64,000 nt of DNA from assembly GCF_040493455.1 (NCBI RefSeq), contig NZ_JANFDA010000003.1:62001-126000 (forward strand), read 5' to 3'. Positions 26,093 through 35,400 of this stretch are shown in pieces. The position numbers and the translations under genes were made by a program. The DNA is from Microcosmobacter sp040493455. GTDB lineage: Bacteria; Bacteroidota; Bacteroidia; Flavobacteriales; Flavobacteriaceae. The notes below the pieces were generated by a model that did no database searches, was not told where the DNA came from, and saw only the letters and a list, made by a program, of their open reading frames with translations. The stretch's first letter is position 1. The number at the start of each line of letters is the position of its first letter.

Positions 26093-27760
26093 TTAAGCGT
26101 ATTTTCTTTTTCTTAAATAGTTGAAAAGAATACCAAAAATAACCAAAATCAAAATAGGAAGTAAGGTGTTGATAAGCTGCCATGTTCCTTTCTCTTCTTG
26201 TGCCTTTTCATTGTTTAAGTAGGCTATAGCAACTTCTTTTGATCTTATGGACATAAGCCCAGTGTCATCCAGTAGATAGTTAATAGCGTTGATCAAAAAT
26301 TCTTTATTGCCCAGAGTGTTTCCGGTCCAGCGATCAAAACCGAGTTCTTGAGGTTGGTTTCTAACAACATCATTTTTTATAATGTCACCATCTGCAATAA
26401 CTATCAGCTTACAATCTGTGCATTCCTCGATGTAGTTTTCTGCTTCAAAAGGTCTGATTCTATTTTTATATGCTGAAGAAATTTCACCTTCAATTAAAAC
26501 AGCCAAATTTTGAGGGCCAGAAGTATACGTATTTGGGTCTGGTTCTTCGGTTACGATATCTAAGCTTATGCTTTTAGGAACTCCTTGTAGTTTGGTTAAT
26601 CTTGAACTTTGCAAAAGGATGGTCTTCTTAGCCTTATTCTTTAGAGTATCAATCTGACTAGCAAAATCGAACTTTACGAGTTCTATATTATTTGTAATCG
26701 AATGATTTGGATTACTTCCTGCTAATGGAGAATATGGCCATCTTAATGGTTGAAATTGTGCCTGACTACCTTCACCCATTGCCAACCAGATAGGCGCAGA
26801 ATACATATCGTTTACAATAACAGGGTTGATACGTACACCATATTTAAAAAAGAAATCATTAAGATTTAAATCCCTTAGAATTGCAACTGAAGAATTCGAA
26901 GAATTTTGTAGGCTGTCTCTATCTATAACTACCGATTCTGTAAGCCATATGCTTTTTCCGCCGCTCATGGTATACTGATCTAATACTAGTTTTTCCTCTT
27001 CAGTAAAAGCTTCAGTAGGTTTTGCCGCAATGACAAGATCGTAAGTCTTTAAGAGTTTTAGTGTGCCATTAGGATTATTTGCAACACTATCTAATGTAAA
27101 TGGTGCAATGTTATAATAAGGTCTTACTGATGTAATAAGATCGGCAATCTGTAAATCTTCTAGCTCGCCATTGCCTTTGAGTATGGCTATTTTCTTCTCT
27201 TTTGCCGCAGAAATTTTTCTAAACCCGTCTACAAAAGTGTATTCCAGATGTTGAATAGAATTAGTAATCTGCTCCTGCAATGTTGTGTTTAGACTTTTCT
27301 TTAGAAGTGGAATCTTAGTAATATTTCCTTGATAACTTGCAAAAGCCCACGGAAAGACCATCTCTTTAGAAACAGAATTATTAGTGGTTTCACTGCTGAT
27401 GTAAGGTGTTAACCCGCTTTTGGTTAATTCTTCTACATTGCGATTTCGCGTATCTTCATCTTCTAAAGGATCGATATAGTTGATTTTGATAAGCTTATTT
27501 TGAAGTACAAACTCTTCAAGAAGTTGCTTGGTTTCTGAGCGTAAACGTCTAAAATCTGAAGATAAATTGCCTTCTAAGAATACATCAATAATTAGTGGAG
27601 ACTCTAAGCTTTGTATAGTTTGCTTTGCAGATTCCGAAAGCGTGTATCGTTTATCCTGAGTAAGGTCGAATCGTTTGTAGACGTATTGTGATGCAATATT
27701 GATAAGGACCAATACAGCTATTGAAATGACGATATGTTTTATCAACGTATTTCTATTCAT
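26093..27760 (-). CDS. gldG: Gliding-motility ABC transporter component GldG
   Basis: A 555-residue protein with an N-terminal membrane helix (IVISIAVLVLINIASQYVY), a large periplasmic ABC-type auxiliary domain (SESAKQTIQSLESPLIIDVFLEG, FVDGFRKISAAKEKKIAILKGNGE, DTYTSGPQNLAVLIEG) and a C-terminal helix followed by RKRKYA. This is the GldG layout; GldA, GldF and GldG form a transporter required for gliding in Flavobacterium. I start at ATG 27760 (MNRNTLIKH); it overlaps the stop of the upstream BamE-like gene by eight bases (ATGAATAG). gldA is not in this window. Confidence 0.92.
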   Translation of the reverse strand: MNRNTLIKHIVISIAVLVLINIASQYVYKRFDLTQDKRYTLSESAKQTIQSLESPLIIDVFLEGNLSSDFRRLRSETKQLLEEFVLQNKLIKINYIDPLEDEDTRNRNVEELTKSGLTPYISSETTNNSVSKEMVFPWAFASYQGNITKIPLLKKSLNTTLQEQITNSIQHLEYTFVDGFRKISAAKEKKIAILKGNGELEDLQIADLITSVRPYYNIAPFTLDSVANNPNGTLKLLKTYDLVIAAKPTEAFTEEEKLVLDQYTMSGGKSIWLTESVVIDRDSLQNSSNSSVAILRDLNLNDFFFKYGVRINPVIVNDMYSAPIWLAMGEGSQAQFQPLRWPYSPLAGSNPNHSITNNIELVKFDFASQIDTLKNKAKKTILLQSSRLTKLQGVPKSISLDIVTEEPDPNTYTSGPQNLAVLIEGEISSAYKNRIRPFEAENYIEECTDCKLIVIADGDIIKNDVVRNQPQELGFDRWTGNTLGNKEFLINAINYLLDDTGLMSIRSKEVAIAYLNNEKAQEEKGTWQLINTLLPILILVIFGILFNYLRKRKYA

Positions 27761-28244
27761 CTTCAAACACAATTTCTTCTTGATATTGTTCCAGCGCTAC
27801 AGCCTTATTGTCTTCAAAAATTACAGTTAGGCATTCTTTATTTTCATTAAAAGCACCTGGAAGTAGTCCTAAACCATAATTCCACTTGTTATCATCATGG
27901 GCTTTAGCAGCTTCGTCCCAGCTCAGCCATTCAGCTTTGCCCAACAAACTGTCAATCTCTGTTTTAGATTTCCCAATAAGAAAATCGGTTTCCTTCATGT
28001 TTTTTATCATTTCATAGCGCAAACCAGGTTTAGCTTCCCATGCTTCGGCATTAAAACGCTTCTGATGATGAAAAGGCGTGATGATATTCAAAAATGGATA
28101 AAACATATAAAAATACACCAAAGGTGTAAGCACCAAGCTAATGAGAAACGTAAGCCATCTACGCTTGTCAATAGTTCTCACAAATAGGAATACCAAAACA
28201 AACACTAATATTAAAAAGACAACAAGAAGAGGCGTAATAATCAT
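27753..28244 (-). CDS. Membrane-anchored BamE-like protein between gldF and gldG
   Basis: A 163-residue protein of unrecognised family. Two N-terminal membrane helices (about 4-22 and 31-51) are followed by a soluble region from residue 80. Its pattern, FLIGKSKTEIDSLLGKAEWLSW, WNYGLG, then CLTVIFEDNKAVALEQYQE, resembles the BamE/SmpA (beta-beta-alpha) fold. It is one base after gldF and overlaps gldG by eight bases, so all three are coupled. The position suggests a helper of the gliding transporter or a passenger gene. The fold assignment is by eye and unproven. Confidence 0.6.
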   Translation of the reverse strand: MIITPLLVVFLILVFVLVFLFVRTIDKRRWLTFLISLVLTPLVYFYMFYPFLNIITPFHHQKRFNAEAWEAKPGLRYEMIKNMKETDFLIGKSKTEIDSLLGKAEWLSWDEAAKAHDDNKWNYGLGLLPGAFNENKECLTVIFEDNKAVALEQYQEEIVFEDE

Positions 28245-28245
28245 G

Positions 28246-28968
28246 TTATTGTTTTTGAATATTAAGTTTGGTTAGTATTATGAAAAAAGCAGAAATACTC
28301 AAGAAGTAAATTACATCTCTAGTATCCAAAACCCCTCTGCTCATACTGTTATAATGCGCATCCATTCCAAGTTGCTCTAAGTAAAGTGTATCTCCAAAGA
28401 GATTATAATTTGCAATGCCTTCAAACCCAAAATAGAAAAAGAAACAAATAAAAACGGCAATGATAAAAGCTACGATTTGGTTTTCAGAAAGTGTGGATGC
28501 AAATATCCCAATGGCAGTATAAGCCGTAATTAAAAATAATAAACCTAAGTACGACCCAATTGTGCTTCCTACATCTAAATTACCCACAGGATTACCAAGC
28601 TGCCAAATAGAATAGACATATAATAGTGTTGGAATTAAAGCCAACAACACTAAAACCAAAGCTCCAAAATACTTGCCTAGTACAATTTGTAAGTGAGAAA
28701 CAGGCTGAGTTAATAATAGCTCTAAGGTACCTTGTTTCTTTTCATCCGAAAAACTACGCATCGTCACAGCCGGAACTAAGAATATTAATATCCATGGTGC
28801 AAGGAGGAAAAAGGCTGATAAGTCAGCAAACCCGTTATCCAAAATATTAAAGTTCCCTTTAAACACCCATAAGAATAAGCCATTCAAGACCAAAAACACT
28901 GCAATCACCAAATATCCTATTGGTGAGGCAAAGAAGGTGTTTATTTCTTTTTTTAGTATGGCTAGCAT
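28246..28968 (-). CDS. gldF: Gliding-motility ABC transporter permease GldF
   Basis: A 240-residue ABC-2-type permease with six membrane helices. Typical segments are MLAILKKEINTFFASPIGYL, the loop TMRSFSDEKKQGTLELLLTQPVS with the conserved E-x-G-T-x-E-x-L motif, and LSENQIVAFIIAVFICFFFYF. It pairs with GldG and the ATPase GldA in the inner membrane. It is the first gene of the gldF/BamE-like/gldG unit. Confidence 0.92.
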   Translation of the reverse strand: MLAILKKEINTFFASPIGYLVIAVFLVLNGLFLWVFKGNFNILDNGFADLSAFFLLAPWILIFLVPAVTMRSFSDEKKQGTLELLLTQPVSHLQIVLGKYFGALVLVLLALIPTLLYVYSIWQLGNPVGNLDVGSTIGSYLGLLFLITAYTAIGIFASTLSENQIVAFIIAVFICFFFYFGFEGIANYNLFGDTLYLEQLGMDAHYNSMSRGVLDTRDVIYFLSISAFFIILTKLNIQKQ

Positions 28969-29037
28969 TGTTTAGGTGTTAGGGTAAAGGTCAAAGGTAT
29001 TGGTTTTGTTCGTTTTTTAGTTAGTCATTATTGATCA

Positions 29038-29334
29038 TTAATTCAGTGTAGTGATTTTATCTACACTCCAAGCTTCAGGTTTGGCATTAAACAAGGGTTT
29101 GGTTTTTGCCCAAACGGCCTTAAATAAATCCGAATGCCTATAGTTTTCTAAATCGTCTTCAGACCTCCAATAGCTGTATGTGAAAAAGATGTTGTCTTGT
29201 TGCTTAGCTCTATAGAGTTCTAAAAACTCACATCCTTCAAACGCTCTAATATTGTTTTTATTGGCCTCAAAGTTTTCAAGAAACGCATCTACATTGCTTG
29301 GCTCAAAGCTCATTTTTACGATTCTTACAAACAT
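29038..29334 (-). CDS. Antibiotic-biosynthesis-monooxygenase-like (ABM) protein
   Basis: A 98-residue dimeric alpha/beta barrel protein: MFVRIVKMSFEPSNVDAFLE opens the ferredoxin-like fold, and CEFLELYRAKQQDNIFFTYSYWRSEDDLENYRHSDLF is the family's second half. ABM proteins include quinone and haem oxygenases, but many have no known substrate. It lies two bases after the SAM hydrolase gene, so the two form an operon. Confidence 0.83.
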   Translation of the reverse strand: MFVRIVKMSFEPSNVDAFLENFEANKNNIRAFEGCEFLELYRAKQQDNIFFTYSYWRSEDDLENYRHSDLFKAVWAKTKPLFNAKPEAWSVDKITTLN

Positions 29335-29336
29335 AT

Positions 29337-30173
29337 TTAGGGTTTAAAGAAGTTAACGGTTATTGTATCTCTCATTTTCAACCCCATGAGACTAGACGCA
29401 CTACCGACCGTCTCCATGTTACTTTTATACAAGGCAATCTCGAGATAATCAGATGAGTTAAACACTACCAAGCCTCGACCTTCATCATGGCGTTTATCTT
29501 CAGGAATATCAAAATTTATAATATCACTGTATTTGTTATGTATCGTTCTAAACTTATAATTCCTGGCAGAGATTTCATAAGGCCTAGTTTTCTGTATAGA
29601 TTCAAAAAACTTACGCTTTATGTTCGTCACCACATTACCATAGTTGTCTATGTAAATAATATTCCCAATAATCTGGTTCTGCTCATCATTAACAAACGGG
29701 ATGAGGTTTTTTATCGGTTTAATTTCTGTAATCACCTTGCCAATAACCTCAAGCGTTCCACCGCGAGCAATATGACAAGCTACCTTAACAAATACATCCA
29801 ACACAGGAAAACTTGTTTCAATCTTATCATGGATATTAATCTCCACAATCTTTTCAGGAACAATCTCAGAACAAATCATGCTCATAATGCCATTATTGGC
29901 ACAGACAAAATAATGATCGTCTAGCTTTACAGCGATGTGCTTGTTTTCCGGGCTTATTTCAGAATCGATTCCAATGATATGAATTGTCCCTTTCGGAAAG
30001 CTGCTGTATGCATTTTGGATGATATAAGCTGCTTCAGGAATACTAAAGGGAGATACCGAATGTGAAATATCAACAATTCTCACTTCGGGTAGTTCGCTGT
30101 AGATGGCGCCTTTTGTTGCGCCAGCAAAGTGATCTTTCTCTCCAAAATCAGTCGTTAGAGTAATGATTGCCAT
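29337..30173 (-). CDS. SAM hydrolase (SAM-dependent chlorinase/fluorinase family, DUF62)
   Basis: A 278-residue protein of the DUF62 family, which hydrolyses S-adenosylmethionine to adenosine and methionine using hydroxide. Segments seen are ITLTTDFGEKDHFAGATKG, DISHSVSPFSIPEAAYI, VCANNGIMSMI and IIYIDNYGNVVTNI. It lacks the long insertion typical of true fluorinases, as expected for the hydroxide-using form. It is first in an operon with the ABM protein and is divergent from phoH. Confidence 0.85.
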   Translation of the reverse strand: MAIITLTTDFGEKDHFAGATKGAIYSELPEVRIVDISHSVSPFSIPEAAYIIQNAYSSFPKGTIHIIGIDSEISPENKHIAVKLDDHYFVCANNGIMSMICSEIVPEKIVEINIHDKIETSFPVLDVFVKVACHIARGGTLEVIGKVITEIKPIKNLIPFVNDEQNQIIGNIIYIDNYGNVVTNIKRKFFESIQKTRPYEISARNYKFRTIHNKYSDIINFDIPEDKRHDEGRGLVVFNSSDYLEIALYKSNMETVGSASSLMGLKMRDTITVNFFKP

Positions 30174-30192
30174 TAGCCGATTGTTGATATTT

Positions 30193-30227
30193 TTTGTTCT
30201 AAGCGGTTGTTATTTTCCGTAGATTTG
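30193..30227 (+). promoter_or_regulatory. Probable phoH promoter
   Basis: TTTG (30193-30196) and TAGATTTG (30220-30227) with 23 bases between them, at the long end of the accepted range. The gene starts 56 bases downstream. Confidence 0.55.
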
Positions 30228-30282
30228 TCTTGCACAAAACTAATAAAACGAAATCGATAATTTTAATAAATCAATCTAGCTT

Positions 30283-31236
30283 TTGAACGAACTTATCATA
30301 GAGCTTGAAGAAATTACTCCAAAAGAATTTTTCGGCGCACAAAACGTTAATATCGAACTCCTAAAAACCTATTTTCCTAAACTAAAAATTGTAGCCAGAG
30401 GCAATAAGATAAAAGCTTATGGTGATGAAGATCTCCTTGAAGAATTCGATACGAGGATGATGATGCTCATGAAGCATTTTGCCAAATACAATAAATTAGA
30501 CGAAAATGTTATAGAGCGTGTGCTTACTAGCGCAAGTAGCGAGGACTATGCGACATCCGACAAAAGTGGAGAAGTCATTGTGCATGGCGTAGGAGGTAAG
30601 CTTATTAAAGCGCAAACAGCTAATCAACGCAAGTTGGTAGATGCTGTGAAGAAGAACGACATGGTATTTGCGATAGGTCCTGCAGGTACAGGAAAAACCT
30701 ATACAGGAGTCGCCTTGGCAGTGCAAGCATTAAAACGCAAAGAAGTAAAACGTATCATCCTTACCCGTCCTGCTGTAGAAGCAGGTGAGAATCTAGGATT
30801 TTTACCAGGTGACCTGAAGGAAAAGTTAGATCCTTATATGCAACCACTTTACGATGCACTTCGTGATATGATTCCACATGAAAAACTGGAAACCTTTATC
30901 GAAAACGGAACTGTGCAAATTGCACCTTTAGCATTTATGCGTGGACGTACTTTGGATAATGCCTTTGTTATTTTGGACGAAGGGCAGAATACCACACATG
31001 CGCAGATGAAGATGTTCTTAACCAGAATGGGTAAAAACGCAAAGTTCCTACTTACAGGAGACCCTGGACAGATTGATCTTCCGCGACGCACTATTTCTGG
31101 GCTTAAGGAAGCATTACTTATTCTTAAAAACATTGAAGGTGTTGGTATTGTATTCTTGGATGATAAAGATGTGATTCGTCACAAACTTGTCAAGAAAGTT
31201 ATTGCAGCATATAAGAGTATAGAGAATAGAGATTAG
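30283..31236 (+). CDS. PhoH-family ATPase
   Basis: A 317-residue protein with an N-terminal KH-like segment and a P-loop ATPase domain: Walker A GPAGTGKTYTG (about 131-141), Walker B AFVILDEGQNTT, and RPAVEAGENLGFLPGDL, the PhoH/PhoL signature. The start is a TTG (NELIIELEEITPKEFFG after fMet). No in-frame ATG exists before residue 59, well inside the conserved region, so the TTG is needed. PhoH-like proteins are RNA-linked ATPases, often near ybeY; their role remains vague. It is followed by purC 87 bases later. Confidence 0.9.
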   Translation: MNELIIELEEITPKEFFGAQNVNIELLKTYFPKLKIVARGNKIKAYGDEDLLEEFDTRMMMLMKHFAKYNKLDENVIERVLTSASSEDYATSDKSGEVIVHGVGGKLIKAQTANQRKLVDAVKKNDMVFAIGPAGTGKTYTGVALAVQALKRKEVKRIILTRPAVEAGENLGFLPGDLKEKLDPYMQPLYDALRDMIPHEKLETFIENGTVQIAPLAFMRGRTLDNAFVILDEGQNTTHAQMKMFLTRMGKNAKFLLTGDPGQIDLPRRTISGLKEALLILKNIEGVGIVFLDDKDVIRHKLVKKVIAAYKSIENRD

Positions 31237-31323
31237 CAGAAAAGGCATTAGGAATTAGTATAATCTTATACGATCTGTTAACAAACTAATAAATCCTCGA
31301 TTAAAAAAACGATTCAACAATAA

Positions 31324-32268
31324 ATGAATACCATCACAGATACCAACTTTCAGTTTCCAAACCAAAAAAGTGTATACAAGGGCAAGGTAAGAGAGGTGTA
31401 CAACATTAATGATGACCTATTGGTAATGATCGCCACAGACCGTCTAAGTGCATTCGATGTGGTAATGCCAAAGGGAATTCCTTATAAGGGACAGATTCTC
31501 AATCAAATTGCTACGAAAATGATGAAGGATACTGAAGATTTAGTGCCAAATTGGTTAATGGCTACGCCAGATCCAAACGTAGCGGTTGGTCATCAGTGCG
31601 AGCCTTTTAAAGTAGAGATGGTTATCCGCGGATATATGTCTGGACATGCTGCACGAGAATACAAAGCAGGTAAACGATTGCTTTGTGGTGTGTCAATGCC
31701 AGAAGGCATGAAAGAAAATGACAAGTTCCCAGAACCTATTATAACACCAGCAACTAAAGCCGAAAAAGGTGACCACGATGAAGACATCTCTAGGGAAGAA
31801 ATTCTTAGCCGAGGTATAGTGTCCGAAGAAGATTATGTCGTGTTAGAAGATTATACGCGTAAGTTGTTTCAACGAGGTACAGAGATTGCTGCTAAGCGTG
31901 GATTAATCTTAGTAGATACCAAATATGAGTTTGGAAAAACCAAGGATGGTAGGATTGTGTTAATAGACGAAATCCATACGCCAGACTCTTCGCGTTATTT
32001 TTATGCAGAAGGCTATCAAGAACGACAAAATAGAGGAGAAGCACAGAAACAACTATCTAAAGAGTTTGTGCGTCAATGGTTAATAAGCAATGGTTTTCAA
32101 GGATTAGAAGGGCAAACAGTCCCGGAAATGTCCGAAGACTATATTACCTCTGTTAGCGACCGCTATATAGAACTCTACGAAAATATTACTGGAGAGTCTT
32201 TTGAAAAAGCAGATTTATCAAATATTCAACAGCGTATTGAGCAAAATGTTTTGGAGTATTTGAGTTAA
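31324..32268 (+). CDS. purC: SAICAR synthase
   Basis: A 314-residue enzyme of de novo purine synthesis that joins aspartate to CAIR using ATP. The opening YKGKVREVYNINDDLLVMIATDRLSAFDVVMPKGIPYKG is the nucleotide-binding signature. EMVIRGYMSGHAAREYKAG and LIDEIHTPDSSRYFYAEGY line the active site. It is the longer form (about 300 residues, as in yeast and Bacteroidota) rather than the 237-residue E. coli form. It stands alone after phoH. Confidence 0.95.
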   Translation: MNTITDTNFQFPNQKSVYKGKVREVYNINDDLLVMIATDRLSAFDVVMPKGIPYKGQILNQIATKMMKDTEDLVPNWLMATPDPNVAVGHQCEPFKVEMVIRGYMSGHAAREYKAGKRLLCGVSMPEGMKENDKFPEPIITPATKAEKGDHDEDISREEILSRGIVSEEDYVVLEDYTRKLFQRGTEIAAKRGLILVDTKYEFGKTKDGRIVLIDEIHTPDSSRYFYAEGYQERQNRGEAQKQLSKEFVRQWLISNGFQGLEGQTVPEMSEDYITSVSDRYIELYENITGESFEKADLSNIQQRIEQNVLEYLS

Positions 32269-32440
32269 GTGATTTAATTACTAACGATTGTTACTTACTT
32301 TACAGAGTTCTCTTCTATTTATGCGCTTTATTTTTTAGGTATAATATTAGAGAGAAGAGATTATTTACATACCACTAGTTTTTATTTTGTAATATTATTT
32401 TTATTTCCTTCATTTGGGCTTAACAATATAATGTCAGTAT

Positions 32441-35400
32441 ATGCTCAATAACCAAATTACTCATCTTAAAAGAATCATTTTTTTTACCCTGTTTTTTAGT
32501 GGGTTATTTTCTGTTTATGCCCAAAAAAATTCTCAAGTTTGGGAGTTATTACTCAATAATGAAAGAGAGAAGGCTCTGATGTTAGTAAATAAACTAAACA
32601 CCACTGATGATATTGAAAATTTAATGTTGAAGAAGCTCATCCAAATGGATAATGGAATTATGCAGAGTGATTCAGATTTTATAAATGAGATTTCTAATTA
32701 CCCTGATTATGAGAACTATTTATTTTCAAATTGGATGATGCCTTACTTTTTTAATGATTATATAGAGAACGGGTTCGATGAAAAAGGGTATTCATTGCCT
32801 CATTTAATTAATGCACCAAATGTAGCCAACACAACAGTTAAAAATGGGCTTTATTACTTGCAAGCCATAACCAAGAGACATCAAAGAAAGTGGAAAGATT
32901 ATTTTCAAATTATAATGAATATTAATGCTATAAGAGATTGGGAATTTTGTGGTGTTTTTGAAAACTTAAATTCAAGTGGTATTGATATGCCCTATGCTCC
33001 TGAGAAGGAGGTAAGCAATAATGTTATATTTGATGCTCAAAGTAAAGGAGATGTAAAATGGTATAAGCATAATTCTAGCAAAGAAGCTTATAATTTTTAT
33101 AGCAACCACTCTGAGTTCGGTTCAGGAGTGCATTATGCACAAACATTTATAGAGTCTCCAAAGGATCAGAGAATTCTATTAAGATTAGGGAAAAATGGGC
33201 TCATTAAAGTTTGGTTGAATGATGTGTTAGTAGTTGACCAAGATAATAAGTACATAACAGAATTAGATGCATATACTTATATGGTTAATCTTCGAAAAGG
33301 TGTTAATAGAATCCTTGTGAAATCTGCCACAGGAGGAGAAACACCTTATTTTATTATTCGTTTGGAAGATATGAATGGAAATCCACTTACCAACTACAAA
33401 ACTTCTTTTGCAAATAGAAACTACTTAAAATGTAATGAGGAAGAAATCGATCCAGTATACATGCCTCATAGTGTAGAGGCTTTTTTTGAAAGTAAGTATA
33501 ATGATGCAAGTAGCGATGTTAACCTTACTAAGTTTTGTTTATTTCTTGCCTACAAAAGAAATGGACGCTTAGACAAAGCTTTTGAGCTTTTGAATAATTG
33601 GGCTGATGAGTATCCAAAAAGCTCATTCATTAAATCTTGTTTAATTCAATGTTATACAGTATCAGGCGATGAAGATTCACTCAATAAACTTCAAGATAAT
33701 ATTATTCGATTAGATCCAGATTACTATATATCCTCTCTGTTAAAGTTTGAAAATTTTGATGATTTGCTAAGTCTCGATATTCAGAGTTATGAAAATGAAC
33801 TTAATAAAATAGGTAATTCTATAGATTATAGTTATATAAAGACAGCGGCTGAGTTGATGATTTTATTACGTAAAAATGATAGACTGAAAATGAGGGAAAA
33901 ACTAGATGAACTTATGGCGGACAAAACCATGCCAAGTAGTGTCAAGCCAATCTTTGCAGAGTTTTATTCAGATATGTTTAACGATGATAATGCGGCAATC
34001 AATGTGTTAGAGGCGATAAATAGTGCAGAATATGATTGGCAAGTCATTCAGTATTTAGTGCATTATTATAAGAAGCAAAATAGGATAGAAGAAGCAATAA
34101 ATTTATATGTAAACGCATTGCAGCATATTGATAATGAAAACAATCTACATTATCAATTAATCAATCTTCTTCATGATGTAGGGCAGTTTGAGCGATCTCT
34201 ACCATACATAAATATGGCATTAGAAAATTACCCCAATTCTTATTCGTTTACTAAATTCAAAGCTGAGGCTTATGTGCAATTAAACAAAAAACAAGAGGCT
34301 ATAAAATTGTATGAAACTGCTCTAAAGAGGTCACCCTCAGATAAAAGCTTAAGATTTAAAATAAATGATTTAAAAGGAGCCAAAAATCCACTTAATGATT
34401 TTCATTTAGATAATGGCTATGATTATATTAACAAACATAGGAAGACTATTGGGCAGAATAATTATGGGATAAATATACTTCTAAATCAAACCGATATTTT
34501 GGCATACAAAGAAGGAGGGGGAGAATATAAGAAGACTTTAATTTATGAGATTACGTCTCAAAATGGCATTGATATATTTAAAGAATACAATTTAGGACTT
34601 TATGGAGATTATGTTATACATAAGTCTGAAATTGTAAAACCCAATGGAGATACTGTCCCTGCTGATCGCAAGGGAGCTAATTTGGTATTCGATGGTTTGG
34701 AGTTTGGCGATGTTATATATGTAGATTATGAAGCTAAGTATACAAAAGGAGGTAGATTTTATAATGATTATGTTCTCAATCATGGCTTTACGAGCTACCA
34801 TCCATCAGTTAAGAATATTTATAGGCTCTTAACTCATGATAAACATGTTAATCAAACTGTTACTAATGGTAAGGTAGAATACAATAGTTATAAAAAAGGG
34901 GAAATATATGTTCATGAATGGTTTTTGAATAATACACCTTCAATACCTTTGTCAGAGGATTATATGCCACCTTTTACAGATGTGACTACAAAACTGCACG
35001 TAAGTTCGATTGAATCATGGGATCAAATAGCGGTTTGGTACTCAGATATAGTACGATATCAATTAAAAGAGGACCAAATTGTTAAAGAAGCATTTAAAAC
35101 GATATTTCCTGATGGTTATAAACATCTGTCTGAAACTGAAAGGGCAAAAAAAATATATTATTATATCACAAATAATTTTAATTATAGCCATGTTAGTTTT
35201 AGGCAAAGTGGATTTGTCCCTCAAAAACCTTCAAAAACAATAAAAACCTTTTTAGGTGATTGTAAAGACTTTTCCTCTTTATATCTTGTCTTGGCAAGAA
35301 AAGCTGAATTAAAGACTAATTTGGTATTGATATTAACCTCTGAATATGGTAAGAATGATCTCGTGCTCCCAAGCTCAGACTTTAATCACTGCATAGTCAA

